A DNA stretch of 64,000 bases from Methylocystis sp. (GTDB lineage Bacteria; Pseudomonadota; Alphaproteobacteria; Rhizobiales; Beijerinckiaceae): contig PERY01000002.1 in the NCBI GenBank assembly GCA_002929055.1, positions 124,001 to 188,000 on the forward strand, written 5' to 3'. Numbering within the stretch: position 1 is the first letter of the stretch; each line of letters starts with the position of its first letter. Position numbers and translations under genes: made by a program. The notes under the pieces are model-generated. The model searched no databases. It worked only from the letters and a program-made list of their open reading frames with translations, and was not told the origin of the DNA. Of the stretch, positions 34,848 through 43,944 are shown piece after piece.

Positions 34848-35306
34848 TCAGCCAGGGGCGCGCCTGTGTGGTAAAAAAGGCGCCATTCCCGCCCGCGCCA
34901 GGGCGTCCGCCCGCTCGTTCATCTCGTCGCCCGAGTGGCCGCGCACCCAGTGCCAGGCCACGTCATGGCGCGCCTCTGCGACCTCGAGCTCCTGCCAGAG
35001 CTCCACGTTTTTCACGGGCTTGCGGTCGGCGGTCTTCCAGCCGCGCGCCTTCCAGCCCTTGATCCATGAGGTGACGCCGCCGCGCACATATTGCGAGTCG
35101 GTGTAAAGATCGATGGCGCAGGGCCGCGTCAGCGCCTCGAGCGCCTTGATGGCGGCCGTCAGCTCCATGCGGTTGTTGGTGGTCGCAGCCTCGCCGCCGC
35201 AGATTTCCTTCTCGCGGTCGCCGAAGCGCAGAATGGCTCCCCAGCCGCCGGGGCCGGGATTTCCCGAACAGGCCCCGTCGGTCCAGATTTCGACGCGTTT
35301 CGTCAC
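34848..35306 (-). CDS. rnhA: Ribonuclease HI
   Basis: 152 residues, standard length. All active-site residues are in canonical positions: D10 (WTDGAC), E48 (NRMELT), D70 (YTDSQY), H124 (VRGHSG) and D134 (ERADALA). The enzyme cleaves RNA in RNA-DNA hybrids. The start is GTG 35306, overlapping the thrB stop as GTGA, so translation is coupled. It is the last gene of ispH-thrB-rnhA. Confidence 0.97.
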   Translation of the reverse strand: MTKRVEIWTDGACSGNPGPGGWGAILRFGDREKEICGGEAATTNNRMELTAAIKALEALTRPCAIDLYTDSQYVRGGVTSWIKGWKARGWKTADRKPVKNVELWQELEVAEARHDVAWHWVRGHSGDEMNERADALARAGMAPFLPHRRAPG

Positions 35307-36250
35307 AGGAAGGCGCCGGCCGTCTGGTGGAAGCGCAGCTTGGCGAGATATTCGCGCGGATCCTTCGGCTTCACGAGGGCGCCCGCGGGCACGTTCAGCC
35401 AGTCGACATAGCGCGTGAGCAGGAAGCGAATCGCCGCGCCGCGCGCGAGCGTGGGAAAAGCGTCGAGTTCCCCGGCGCTGAGCGGCCGCACGCGCTGATA
35501 GGCCGAAAGCAGCGCCGCGCCTTTCTCCATCTCAAAACGATGTTCGTCGTCGAAGCACCAGGCGTTGAGGCAGATGGCCAGATCATAGGCGTAGGCGTCG
35601 TTGCAGGCGAAATAGAAGTCGATCACCCCCGACATTCTGTCGCCAAGGAAAAAGGCGTTGTCGGGAAAGAGATCGGCGTGGATCACGCCGCTGCGCAGAT
35701 CGCGCGGCCAGTTGCGCTCGAGAAAGTCGAGTTCAGCCTCCACCGTGTCGCGCAGCCCGACCTCGACCTCGTCGGCCCGCGCCGCGGCGGGGGCGAAGAG
35801 CGGGCGCCAGGCGCCGACCGACAACGCATTGGCGCGGCTGAGCGGGAAGTCGGCGCTGGCGAGATGAAGCCGCGCCAGCGCGTCCCCGAGCGCCGCGCAA
35901 TGCAGAGGCTCCGGATGATGCACGGAATAGCCGTCGAGAAAGGTGACGATCACGGCCGGCCGCCCGGCAAGGCGACCCAGCGCCTCTCCGGCGCGATTGC
36001 GCACCGGCTGCGGACAGGTGACGCCGCGGGTCGCGAGATGCTCCATCAGCCCGAGGAAGAACGGCAGATCAGTCTCCGCCACGCGCCTTTCATAAAGCGT
36101 GAGGATGAAGCTGCCGGCGCTCGTGTGCAGATAATAGTTCGAATTCTCGACGCCCTCCGCAATGCCCTTGCAGGAGAGGAGGTCGCCGAGATCATATGTG
36201 GCGAGGAACGCGATGAGCTCCGCGTCGTCGACCTGGGTGTAAACAGCCAT
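35303..36250 (-). CDS. thrB: Homoserine kinase (APH-fold, type 2)
   Basis: 315 residues. This is the aminoglycoside-phosphotransferase-fold form found in alphaproteobacteria, not the GHMP form of enterics. [13 protein letters not shown] is the catalytic HxDLxxDN motif and SGVIDFYFA the metal-binding Asp; [12 protein letters not shown] is the nucleotide-binding loop region. The enzyme makes O-phosphohomoserine for threonine synthesis. It starts 24 nt after ispH and overlaps rnhA by four nt. Confidence 0.93.
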   Translation of the reverse strand: MAVYTQVDDAELIAFLATYDLGDLLSCKGIAEGVENSNYYLHTSAGSFILTLYERRVAETDLPFFLGLMEHLATRGVTCPQPVRNRAGEALGRLAGRPAVIVTFLDGYSVHHPEPLHCAALGDALARLHLASADFPLSRANALSVGAWRPLFAPAAARADEVEVGLRDTVEAELDFLERNWPRDLRSGVIHADLFPDNAFFLGDRMSGVIDFYFACNDAYAYDLAICLNAWCFDDEHRFEMEKGAALLSAYQRVRPLSAGELDAFPTLARGAAIRFLLTRYVDWLNVPAGALVKPKDPREYLAKLRFHQTAGAFL

Positions 36251-36274
36251 GGCGTCATTCCGAGAACGGCGCCC

Positions 36275-37243
36275 TCAGGCCAACGCCCGCAGCTCCTTGG
36301 GCAGCGGGAAGGACACGCTTTCGTCGGCCGTGGAGATGGTCTCGACGGCGATGTCGTAGCGCTCCGCGAATGCGTCCATGATCTCCTCGACGAGCACTTC
36401 CGGCGCGGAGGCGCCGGCGGTGATGCCGAGCGAGGTGATGTTGCCGAAGATCGCCCAGTCGATTTCGCCGCGGCCCTGAACGAGTTGCGCCGGCGCGCCC
36501 GCGCGCTCGGCGACTTCGCGCAGACGCTGCGAATTGGAGGAATTGGGCGAGCCCACGACGATCACGGCGTCGACATGCGGCGCGACTTCCTTCACCGCCG
36601 CCTGACGGTTCGTCGTGGCGTAGCAGATGTCTTCCTTGTGCGGGCCGACGATCGCGGGGAAGCGCTTGGTCAGCGCATTGATGATCTCCAGAGAGTCGTC
36701 GAGCGAGAGTGTCGTCTGCGTGACATAGGCGAGGTTTTTCTCGTCCGGCAGGTCGAGCTTGCCGATGTCCTCGACCGATTCGACGAGCATCACGGCGCCT
36801 TCCGGCAACTGGCCCATCGTGCCGACCACCTCCGGATGGCCGGAATGGCCCACGAGAAGGACTCGGCGGCCGCGCTTCCAGTGGATCTCCGCCTCACGGT
36901 GGACCTTGGTGACGAGCGGACAGGTCGCGTCGATCGCGAGCAGATTGCGCCCCTGCGCTTCGGCGGACACCTCCTTGGCGACGCCATGCGCCGAGAAGAT
37001 CACCGGCGCGTTGGTCGGGGGGATTTCCTCCAGCTCCTCTACGAAGACGGCGCCCTTGGCTTTGAGCGACTCCACGACGTAGCGATTGTGGACGATCTCA
37101 TGGCGTACATAGACGGGCGGGCCATATTTGGCGAGCGCGCGCTCGACGGCGTCGATGGCGCGCACCACACCGGCGCAGAAGCCGCGCGGCGAGCAGAGGA
37201 GGATTTTGAGCGGCGGTTTCATGCGACCGGGCTGAACATTCAT
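36275..37243 (-). CDS. ispH: 4-hydroxy-3-methylbut-2-enyl diphosphate reductase
   Basis: 322 residues from ATG 37243; ATG 37222 is an alternative with no ribosome site. The three [4Fe-4S] cysteines lie in [24 protein letters not shown] and [10 protein letters not shown]-preceding [21 protein letters not shown] and SAHGV supply active-site histidines, and [11 protein letters not shown] fits the family. The enzyme does the last step of the non-mevalonate isoprenoid pathway. It heads the ispH-thrB-rnhA operon, a layout I recall in many Hyphomicrobiales. Confidence 0.96.
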   Translation of the reverse strand: MNVQPGRMKPPLKILLCSPRGFCAGVVRAIDAVERALAKYGPPVYVRHEIVHNRYVVESLKAKGAVFVEELEEIPPTNAPVIFSAHGVAKEVSAEAQGRNLLAIDATCPLVTKVHREAEIHWKRGRRVLLVGHSGHPEVVGTMGQLPEGAVMLVESVEDIGKLDLPDEKNLAYVTQTTLSLDDSLEIINALTKRFPAIVGPHKEDICYATTNRQAAVKEVAPHVDAVIVVGSPNSSNSQRLREVAERAGAPAQLVQGRGEIDWAIFGNITSLGITAGASAPEVLVEEIMDAFAERYDIAVETISTADESVSFPLPKELRALA

Positions 37244-37525
37244 ATGGGCGCCTTCGGCGAAGGGGGCGGCGCGGCTGCGCCGCCGACTGCTGGCGATCCG
37301 CCGGGCGCAGACCCCTTTCAGGGCATGCGCCGATATATGGCGTCGGCTGGCGGCAAGGAATGTCCCGCCCACCGGGGTCTGTCAAGACGGCAGGGCGGCG
37401 CCTATGTCTGTCCCTGCCCTGCTGCGAAACAGGCTACCGGTACCGCGCGCCTTGGGCTAGCATGATCGAAATTGAAAAGAGACGGGAGGCGGCGACTCCC
37501 CTCGTTCGAAGTGGGAGGAAATTGC

Positions 37526-38455
37526 ATGTCTGACCTCGACGCCATCCTGTCCTCGGCCTTCGGAGGCAACCTCGTCCCCATCCTCGCGGAGCGTTTCGGC
37601 CTCTCCGAAGAGCAGATCGAGCGCGCCATTCAGGCGCTCGCCCCGGCCCTCGCCATCGGCATGAACAGGGCGGCGGAGGAGCCTCAGGTGTTTGAGAGGA
37701 CGGTGGGCGCGCTGGCCACGACGGACAGATATTCCTTCTTCGACGAACCCGACGACGCCCATAGCGACCACTCGGTCGAACTCGGCCGCGACCTCCTTTC
37801 CGACATGTTCGGATCGCCGGCGGCGACGGGGCAGGTTCTTCAGGCGGCTGCGCGCGAATCGGGCGTGCGGCCCGACATCCTCAGCCAGCTCGCGCCGGTG
37901 CTGGCGTCGATCGTGCTCAGCGGCCTGACCAAGTCCATCAATGAAAAGGGGCTTGGCGGCATCCTCGGGCAACTTGCGAACTCCGGCGCGCTTGGAGACA
38001 TCCTCGGCCAGGCGCTCGGCGGCGGCGCCCCCGCGCCCCAGCCGGCGCCTTCCCCTGCCCCGCGCGGCGGCCCAGGCGGCGGTTTTCCGGGCGGTTTCCC
38101 CGGCGGCGGCGCGGGCGGCGGGCTCGGAGGTCTGCTTGGGGGCATCCTCGGCTCGCTGCTCGGCGGACGACGCGCCCCTCCCGGCGGCATGCCGGCCCCG
38201 CGCGGCGGCCCGGGCGGCGGCTTCGATCGTGGCGGACCGCTGGATGTCGATTCCGGACCCAGCTCCGGGCCGGCCGGCCTGCCGCCGGGCCTCGATCAGG
38301 CGTCGATCCAGGATGCGATCGAGCAGATCAAGAAAACGCTTCAGGTCGGGCGCGGCCCTGGCAACCAGTCGGCCGGCCAGGGAGCGGGCCAGGGAGCGGG
38401 CCAGGGCGCTTCGGATCTTGAGGCCATTCTGGGTCAGATTCTCGGAAAGCGCTGA
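37526..38455 (+). CDS. DUF937 family protein with Gly-rich linker
   Basis: 309 residues, with GGGAGGAAA before ATG 37526. The first 160 residues are helical with DUF937/YidB-like features (SDLDAILSSAFGG, FGLSEEQIERAIQALAPAL, LASIVLSGLTKSINEKGLGG, GALGDILGQALGG). Residues about 165-270 are an extreme Gly/Pro low-complexity region, followed by a short helix (SIQDAIEQIKKTL), QGAG repeats and a closing DLEAILGQILGKR that echoes the N terminus. Function is unknown for the family. Confidence 0.75.
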   Translation: MSDLDAILSSAFGGNLVPILAERFGLSEEQIERAIQALAPALAIGMNRAAEEPQVFERTVGALATTDRYSFFDEPDDAHSDHSVELGRDLLSDMFGSPAATGQVLQAAARESGVRPDILSQLAPVLASIVLSGLTKSINEKGLGGILGQLANSGALGDILGQALGGGAPAPQPAPSPAPRGGPGGGFPGGFPGGGAGGGLGGLLGGILGSLLGGRRAPPGGMPAPRGGPGGGFDRGGPLDVDSGPSSGPAGLPPGLDQASIQDAIEQIKKTLQVGRGPGNQSAGQGAGQGAGQGASDLEAILGQILGKR

Positions 38456-38459
38456 TCGC

Positions 38460-38618
38460 TCAAAAGTTGCCGATCAGCGCCCCGAAGTAGAGGACCGACA
38501 ATCTGGTGCCGATCGCGTGCGAACCCGCGATGATCACGATCGACACCATGAAAGCTATCAGCGCGTATTCAAACGCCGTGGCGCCACGCCTGTCGGCGAT
38601 AAATCTGCGGATCGACAT
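38460..38618 (-). CDS. Flp/Fap-type pilin (orphan)
   Basis: 52 residues: MSIRRFIADRRGATAFEYAL, then a hydrophobic segment to about residue 34 and a short C terminus ending in LIGNF. RRG-ATAFEYALIA is the Flp prepilin processing site, with Gly before the cut and Glu at mature position 5. Flp pilins are cleaved by TadV/CpaA-type peptidases and assembled by the Tad system. None of the Tad assembly genes is in the window. It lies four nt after the convergent DUF937 stop and is divergent from gshA. Confidence 0.85.
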   Translation of the reverse strand: MSIRRFIADRRGATAFEYALIAFMVSIVIIAGSHAIGTRLSVLYFGALIGNF

Positions 38619-38860
38619 GCGCAACCTGGGCCTCCGTTGGACGGAAGCTAGTTTCCAACTCCTTCATATGCATTACGCCGCACGTGCAGTTTTGCTGACG
38701 TTAAGTCCCGGTCAAGCTTGACGCTTTCCTGACGCAAGCCAGGTGGCTCTTGCGTCTCCCCCGCTTTTCCGGCAATCCAGCGGCGCTGAACGCCGAAGCC
38801 CCGCCTCTCTCGCTTTCGCACCGGTCCTGTACATCTATGCTCATGGAAAATTTAATCTAA

Positions 38861-40252
38861 ATGGCTCGCGACGTTACAGATACGACGCCGATCGCGTCCC
38901 GGGACGCGCTCCTGGAATGGCTCGCCGCCGGCTGCAAGGACGCCGCCGGGCCGCTCCTGATCGGCACCGAGCACGAAAAGATTCCGTTCTTCGCCGATAC
39001 GCTCGAGCCCGTGCCCTATTACTGCGTCGGCGACCGTTGCGGCGTCGGCAGCCTTCTGGAAGGCGTGCGCCGCGAGACCGGCTGGGAGCCGATCATGGAC
39101 CGCGACGCGCTGATCGGCCTCGCGCAGACGGACGGCGGCGGCGCGATCTCCATCGAGCCCGGCGGCCAGTTCGAGCTTTCCGGCGCCCCGCTCCCCGACA
39201 TTCACTCGACCGCGGCCGAGCTCAACGCGCATCTCTCGGCCGTCAGCGGGGTCGCCCATGCGCTTGGCGTGCAGTTCCTCGATCTCGGCGCGAGCCCCGG
39301 ATGGTCGCGGGAAGACACCCCGGTCATGCCCAAGCAGCGCTACCGGATCATGGCCGCCTATATGCCGAAGGTCGGGACGCGGGGCCTCGACATGATGTTC
39401 CGCACGGCCACGATCCAGGCGAATCTGGATTTCGTCAGCGAGGCTGACATGGTCGAGAAGGTGCGCGTCGGCCTTGCCTTGCAGCCGATCGTCACCGCGC
39501 TCTTCGCCAATTCCCCCTTCATGGACGGCAAGCCCACAGGGCGGCTTTCCCAGCGCTCCTACATCTGGCTCGACACAGACCGCGACCGCACCGGCATGCT
39601 GCCCTTCGCCTTCGAGGACGGCTTCGGCTTCGAGCGCTATGTCGATTACGCCCTTGATGTGCCGATGTATTTCGTCAAGCGCGGCGAGACCTATCACGAC
39701 GTCGCGGGCGCAAGCTTCAAAGACCTCCTGGAGGGGCGTCTGGCGCAGCTCCCCGGCGAGCGCGCGACCATGTCGGACTGGGCGAACCATCTCTCCACGA
39801 TCTTTCCCGAGGTCCGGATCAAGACCTATCTGGAAATGCGCGGGGCCGACGGCGGTCCGCGCGAGCATATGACCGCGCTGCCGGCGCTTTTCGCAGGTCT
39901 CTTTTATGACTCCGTTGCGCTCGACGAGGCTCGCCAGCTCACGAAGGGCTGGAGCGCCGAGGCCCGCCAGAAGCTGCGCGAGGACGTTCCCGCTCACGCG
40001 CTCGAGGCGACGATCGAGGGCCGCAGCGTCCGCGACGTCGCCCGCGACGTTCTGGGGATCGCAGCCGCCGGGCTGAAGCGCCGCGCGCTCGCGAACGCGC
40101 AGGGGCAGGACGAAACGATCTTCCTCGCGCCGCTCCGGAAAATCGTGGAGGAGGGCCGCACCCTCGCGCAGATACGGCTCGAGGCCTATCACGGCGCCTG
40201 GAATCAATCGGTCGACGGCGCCTTCCGCGACTGCGTCATCCCGCTTCAATAA
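38861..40252 (+). CDS. gshA: Glutamate-cysteine ligase
   Basis: 463 residues, the plant/alphaproteobacterial class of the enzyme (GCS2-type core). Recognisable parts are LLIGTEHEKIPFF near the N terminus, DGGGAISIEPGGQFELSGAPL (substrate and metal site), MPKQRYRIM-AAYMP and KTYLEMRGADGG. It joins glutamate and cysteine in the first step of glutathione synthesis; the EgtA branch is a less likely alternative. The ATG at 38861 sits in an AT-rich leader with only a weak ribosome site. The rsmE and ubiA genes nearby match a layout I recall in related genomes. Confidence 0.9.
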   Translation: MARDVTDTTPIASRDALLEWLAAGCKDAAGPLLIGTEHEKIPFFADTLEPVPYYCVGDRCGVGSLLEGVRRETGWEPIMDRDALIGLAQTDGGGAISIEPGGQFELSGAPLPDIHSTAAELNAHLSAVSGVAHALGVQFLDLGASPGWSREDTPVMPKQRYRIMAAYMPKVGTRGLDMMFRTATIQANLDFVSEADMVEKVRVGLALQPIVTALFANSPFMDGKPTGRLSQRSYIWLDTDRDRTGMLPFAFEDGFGFERYVDYALDVPMYFVKRGETYHDVAGASFKDLLEGRLAQLPGERATMSDWANHLSTIFPEVRIKTYLEMRGADGGPREHMTALPALFAGLFYDSVALDEARQLTKGWSAEARQKLREDVPAHALEATIEGRSVRDVARDVLGIAAAGLKRRALANAQGQDETIFLAPLRKIVEEGRTLAQIRLEAYHGAWNQSVDGAFRDCVIPLQ

Positions 40253-40267
40253 TTCGCGCGTGGACCC

Positions 40268-40298
40268 CAAAACAAAACTTCCCGCGCAAGGCGGGAAG
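40268..40298 (-). terminator. Intrinsic terminator of the mini porin-like gene
   Basis: On the minus strand CTTCCCGC pairs with GCGGGAAG (five-base loop) and is followed by TTTTGTTTT. It lies about 60 nt past the stop of the gene at 40360-40662 and may be read only in that direction, since the plus side lacks a T run. Confidence 0.75.
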
Positions 40299-40359
40299 GC
40301 TAAGTCGTCAGGAGATTTTTGCGAGGCTCGTGTCTTATGGACCTGCCCCGTGAGACCGC

Positions 40360-40662
40360 TCAGCGCGGGAAGAGGTCGTTCAGGCCAAAGGGGGCCATCG
40401 GCTGGAGATGGGACGTGCGCTGAAAGCCGTCCGTAGCGGCGTAGCCCATCGCGGACGTCGGGGCGCGGGCGATGTCGACACGCACATGGCCGCCAATCTT
40501 AACGCAGCCGTTGGAGCCGGCGACGGCGACATAGTCCGCGCCGTAGCGTGCGCAATGGTTGGCCGTCTCGGCGTTGACGGACCCGGCCGCGAGCAGCGCC
40601 GCGAAGGCGACGCCAGCCGACAGACCAAGTGACGGACAGGGGCGGAATTCGGCAAACATCAT
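40360..40662 (-). CDS. Small exported protein resembling a porin N terminus
   Basis: 100 residues. Signal peptide to about residue 31 (AALLAAGSVNA). The mature start, CARYGADYVAVAGSNGCVKIGGHVRVD, matches the disulfide-closed loop and first barrel strand of alphaproteobacterial general porins (CxxYGxxFxxxPGTxxCIKIGGxVRxD). The barrel itself is absent: only about 45 residues follow before the stop, ending FGLNDLFPR. The frame is clean, with its own terminator, so it may be a stable mini-protein family and not a fresh pseudogene. Role unknown. Confidence 0.6.
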   Translation of the reverse strand: MMFAEFRPCPSLGLSAGVAFAALLAAGSVNAETANHCARYGADYVAVAGSNGCVKIGGHVRVDIARAPTSAMGYAATDGFQRTSHLQPMAPFGLNDLFPR

Positions 40663-40900
40663 GTGGCGGCCAGCCTCTGTTCCGATCGAAACCGCGCATG
40701 GCGCGACCCGATCTCAGCCCAAATTTCTTATGCAGCGAACGGGTTCAAACCCATCAGGTCGACTCGTTCTCGCGTCGTCACACTAGAGCCAAACATCGTG
40801 GCAGGATCGTGTCCCGGATCGACGCTTGGTTGCGGCTGTGGATTAAATGCAACACCCGTTAAATTTTATTGAACGCGTAAAGGCACGGTTAAGAACACGT

Positions 40901-41656
40901 TCAGACGCGCCCGCCCCCGCCCCAATCGCCGAGTGTCGCCTGAAGCAGCGCGAGCGCTGCGACGCCCGCCGTGTCGGCCCGCAGGATTCGAGGGCCTAGG
41001 GATATTGTCACGCACCCTGGAAGCCGCGCGATCGCGGCGCGCTCCGTGTCGTCGAAGCCCCCCTCGGGGCCGATGAGCAGGCTGACGCCGTGCCCCGACC
41101 GCCCCGACAGGGCGGAGACCGGATTCGCGAGCGGGGCGTCTTCGTCACAGAAGACCAGCGTGCGGCCCGCAGGAAATGCCGCGAGGAAATCGGGCAGTTC
41201 GACGGCCTCCGTCACCTCCGGCACCGCAATGACGCCGCATTGCTCCGCGGCCTCGATGGCGTTGGCGCGCAGCCGCGCTGAATTGACGCGGCGGACCTGG
41301 GTGCGGCGCGTGATGACGGGAACGAGCCGCCCCGCCCCCATCTCGGTGGCTTTCTGCGCAATATAGTCGAGCCGCGCTTGCTTGAGCGGCGAAAAACAAT
41401 AGTCGAGGTCCGGCCGCGCCGTTTGCAGCCGCAGCGACTTTCCGATGCGCAGCCGCGCCGACCGGCGCGTCACCTCGCGCAAATGCGCCAGAAACTCCCC
41501 GTCCCGGCCATTGAAAAGGACGATAGGATCGCCCTCGCGCAGGCGCAGCACGTTGACGAGGTAATTGAGCGCCTCGGGCGTCGGGGCGACGTCGGCGCCT
41601 TCGAGAAGGTCGTTCTCTACATGGAGGCGCTGGGCGGAAAAGTCGTAATGCGGCAA
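40901..41656 (-). CDS. rsmE: 16S rRNA (uracil-1498-N3)-methyltransferase
   Basis: 251 residues from TTG 41656, which gives the family-like beginning (M)PHYDFSAQRLHVE; an in-frame ATG at 41713 would add 19 unconserved residues. Conserved blocks are NYLVNVLRLREGD (PUA-like RNA-binding part), QKATEMGAGRLVPV and the SPOUT knot signature LLIGPEGGFDDTE, LGPRILRADTA. The enzyme methylates U1498 in the 30S subunit. It is divergent from the small exported protein gene that precedes ubiA. Confidence 0.92.
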   Translation of the reverse strand: MPHYDFSAQRLHVENDLLEGADVAPTPEALNYLVNVLRLREGDPIVLFNGRDGEFLAHLREVTRRSARLRIGKSLRLQTARPDLDYCFSPLKQARLDYIAQKATEMGAGRLVPVITRRTQVRRVNSARLRANAIEAAEQCGVIAVPEVTEAVELPDFLAAFPAGRTLVFCDEDAPLANPVSALSGRSGHGVSLLIGPEGGFDDTERAAIARLPGCVTISLGPRILRADTAGVAALALLQATLGDWGGGGRV

Positions 41657-41814
41657 GATGCAAGGCCCCAAGCTGGCGAGGGTCGCCCGTCGCCGCCATA
41701 TTTTAGCCGCCATGAGGCGACGGCTATGTGCGCTGGCACGTTGTCCAAAACTTGCGCGAGCGGCAAGCCTGCTGTTAACACGAAAGCCCGATTTCGAGAG
41801 CGGATCGTAGAGTC

Positions 41815-42267
41815 ATGAAGATCAACGCCGTCTCCTCCCCGCGCATGGCCGCGGGCCTCGCCCTGCTGGCGCTGCTCGCCGGCGGCGGCGCAGCGCATGC
41901 GCAATCCTGCCAGGAGGATTTCCAGAGGCTGACCCAGCGCCGCATGGCGCAAATCCAGGCCCTCAACAATCTTGGCAAGGCCGGCAAGGGCAAGATGGAC
42001 CCGAACGCGGCCTGCCCCACCGCCAGGAAGCTCGTCAGCATCGAAAACGAGATGCTCGGCTACATGACGAAGAACAAGGAATGGTGCAACATTCCCGACA
42101 ACGTCATCGACAGCTTCAAACAGGCGGGGGCCAAGACCAGGGGCTTCGCCGGCCAGGCCTGCACCGTCGCAGCCAAGATGAAGCAGATGCAGCAGCAGCA
42201 GCGCGAACAGGCTGCGAGCGGCGGCGGCATGGGCGCGCCGCCGAAGCTTCCCGCCGGACCGCTGTGA
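41815..42267 (+). CDS. Hypothetical exported protein upstream of ubiA
   Basis: 150 residues with a signal peptide cut near AHA-QS (about residue 29). The mature helical part carries four cysteines (QSCQED, NAACPTA, EWCNIP, QACTVA), probably two disulfides, and ends in a Gln-rich, Gly/Pro-rich tail. No family was recognised with confidence. Its stop overlaps the ubiA start (GTGA), so the two are translationally coupled, though no functional link to ubiquinone synthesis is visible. Confidence 0.65.
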   Translation: MKINAVSSPRMAAGLALLALLAGGGAAHAQSCQEDFQRLTQRRMAQIQALNNLGKAGKGKMDPNAACPTARKLVSIENEMLGYMTKNKEWCNIPDNVIDSFKQAGAKTRGFAGQACTVAAKMKQMQQQQREQAASGGGMGAPPKLPAGPL

Positions 42268-43214
42268 GCGTCACGCAAGAGGACGGCGACGCCGCCGCCC
42301 TGCCCGACGCGCAGACCAACCATCCGCTCTGGCGGCATGCGCCCGAGGCGCTGCGCCCCTTCGTGCAACTCGCCCGCCTCGACAGGCCCGTCGGCTGGTG
42401 GCTTTTGCTGCTCCCCTGCTGGGAGGGAAGCGCGATGGCCTCGGCCGCGCTGCATCGCGCGCCCAACCTTTGGCACCTGACGCTCTTCTTCATCGGCTCG
42501 ATCGTGATGCGGGGCGCCGGCTCCACCTACAATGACTATGTCGACCGCGAGATCGACGCAAAAGTCGAACGCACGCGCGGACGTCCGCTCGCGAGCGGCA
42601 GGGTTTCGCCGCGCGCCGCGATCTGGTTCATCGTCGCGCAGTGCCTCGTGGGGCTCTTCGTGCTGCTGTCCTTCAACGGCTATACGATCGCGCTCGGCTT
42701 TCTGTCGCCGCTCATCGTGCTGGTTTACCCCTTCGCCAAGCGCTTCACATCCTGGCCGCAGGCGATACTGGGCTTCGCCTTCGCCTATGGCGCGATGCTC
42801 GGCTGGACGGCGCAGACGGGTTCGCTGGCGGCGCCTGCACTGCTGCTCTACGCAGCCGCGATACTGTGGACGATCGGCTTCGACACCATCTACGCGCTGC
42901 AGGACGTGCGTGACGACGCGATTGCGGGCGTGCGCTCCACCGCACGGCTCTTCGGCTCGCAGGTGAAGCGCGCGGTCGGCGCGCTTTACGCGGCTTCCGT
43001 CCTTTGCGCGGCGCTCGCCGCATGGTCAATCGGCGGCGGGCTGTTCTCCTGGCTCGGCGTCGCCGCCTATGCGGCGCATCTCGCCTGGCAGACATCATTG
43101 ACCCGCGAAGACGCCTCGCCGGGAACCGCGCTGATGCTCTTTCGCTCGAACCGGGACGCCGGGCTGCTGCTGTTTGCAGGCTTCTTCTTGCAGAGCGTGA
43201 CCTTCTGGGCTTGA
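42264..43214 (+). CDS. ubiA: 4-hydroxybenzoate polyprenyltransferase
   Basis: 316 residues from GTG 42264, overlapping the previous stop. Both Asp-rich motifs of UbiA are present: NDYVDREIDAKVERTRGRPL and DVRDDAIAGVRSTA, which bind the Mg-polyprenyl diphosphate. About eight membrane helices alternate with these loops. The enzyme prenylates 4-hydroxybenzoate in ubiquinone synthesis in the inner membrane. RPLASG confirms the hydroxybenzoate branch over heme or chlorophyll prenyltransferases. Confidence 0.95.
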   Translation: MSVTQEDGDAAALPDAQTNHPLWRHAPEALRPFVQLARLDRPVGWWLLLLPCWEGSAMASAALHRAPNLWHLTLFFIGSIVMRGAGSTYNDYVDREIDAKVERTRGRPLASGRVSPRAAIWFIVAQCLVGLFVLLSFNGYTIALGFLSPLIVLVYPFAKRFTSWPQAILGFAFAYGAMLGWTAQTGSLAAPALLLYAAAILWTIGFDTIYALQDVRDDAIAGVRSTARLFGSQVKRAVGALYAASVLCAALAAWSIGGGLFSWLGVAAYAAHLAWQTSLTREDASPGTALMLFRSNRDAGLLLFAGFFLQSVTFWA

Positions 43215-43227
43215 TCGTCGGCGCAGG

Positions 43228-43650
43228 CTAAAACCGTCGCCCGGGGGGCGCCGGACGGCACGCCAGCACGGCGATCTCGTCGCCATTATTGTATCTCAGC
43301 TCGCCGCGGCCGACATCGAGCGTGTTGCGCAAATGCTGCTCGCTGCATTTGGCCGCGCCGTCTTCCATGCATAGACGGTCCGTGCCGAAGGTGACGAGGC
43401 TCTTCTCCATGCTCATCACATAGACGACCTTCTCCTTGCGCCCGCTTTTGTCCGGACCGGAGATGTAGGAGTCGCCCTGCGTGTATTCCTCGGCGACGCC
43501 CTCGCTCCACATGATCTGCAGAAACTTCCGGTCGGTGTCGACGTCGACCCGCGCCGTCTGATTGGAGCGCTCGCAATCGAGGTGGATTTCCGAGGCCGCC
43601 GCCGGCTGCGCGAGAAGACCGGCAAATACGACGGCGAAAGCTCTGTTCAT
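43228..43650 (-). CDS. Hypothetical periplasmic protein
   Basis: 140 residues with a signal peptide cut after AAA (about residue 19). The mature part is beta-rich with four cysteines (LDCERS, RLCMED, AKCSEQ, LACRPA), likely two disulfides. It is convergent with ubiA, 13 nt apart, and lies 23 nt downstream of a small membrane protein gene on the same strand. No family was recognised. Confidence 0.6.
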   Translation of the reverse strand: MNRAFAVVFAGLLAQPAAASEIHLDCERSNQTARVDVDTDRKFLQIMWSEGVAEEYTQGDSYISGPDKSGRKEKVVYVMSMEKSLVTFGTDRLCMEDGAAKCSEQHLRNTLDVGRGELRYNNGDEIAVLACRPAPPGRRF

Positions 43651-43673
43651 ATCGCCCTCCGGCGCATACGCGC

Positions 43674-43883
43674 CTATTTGCCCTCTAATGAGCGCTTCTG
43701 ATCCAGGCAGGAATCGAGCTGCGAGCGGTTCATCTCCCAATAGGAGGCGTTGCAGAGCGCCTGATAGCGGCTGCTGTTGAAGAAGGACCAGAGATTGTAG
43801 CTCATCAGCACGAATGCGATCACCGCAACAACTTTCAAAATGTTGTTGAAACGGATCATCGGGTCTGTTTCGGGTTCTGACAT
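43674..43883 (-). CDS. Small single-span membrane protein
   Basis: 69 residues. One hydrophobic helix at about residues 15-33 (LKVVAVIAFVLMSYNLWSFF), with a short acidic N terminus and a C-terminal part with two cysteines (ALCNAS, DSCLDQ), which would face the periplasm. It precedes the periplasmic protein gene by 23 nt, suggesting co-expression. No family was recognised. Confidence 0.6.
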   Translation of the reverse strand: MSEPETDPMIRFNNILKVVAVIAFVLMSYNLWSFFNSSRYQALCNASYWEMNRSQLDSCLDQKRSLEGK

Positions 43884-43944
43884 GGCGACCTCTTCTCACT
43901 CGAATGTTAGGCATTCGCCGCGGCGCGTCAACGGTCGAAGCCGG

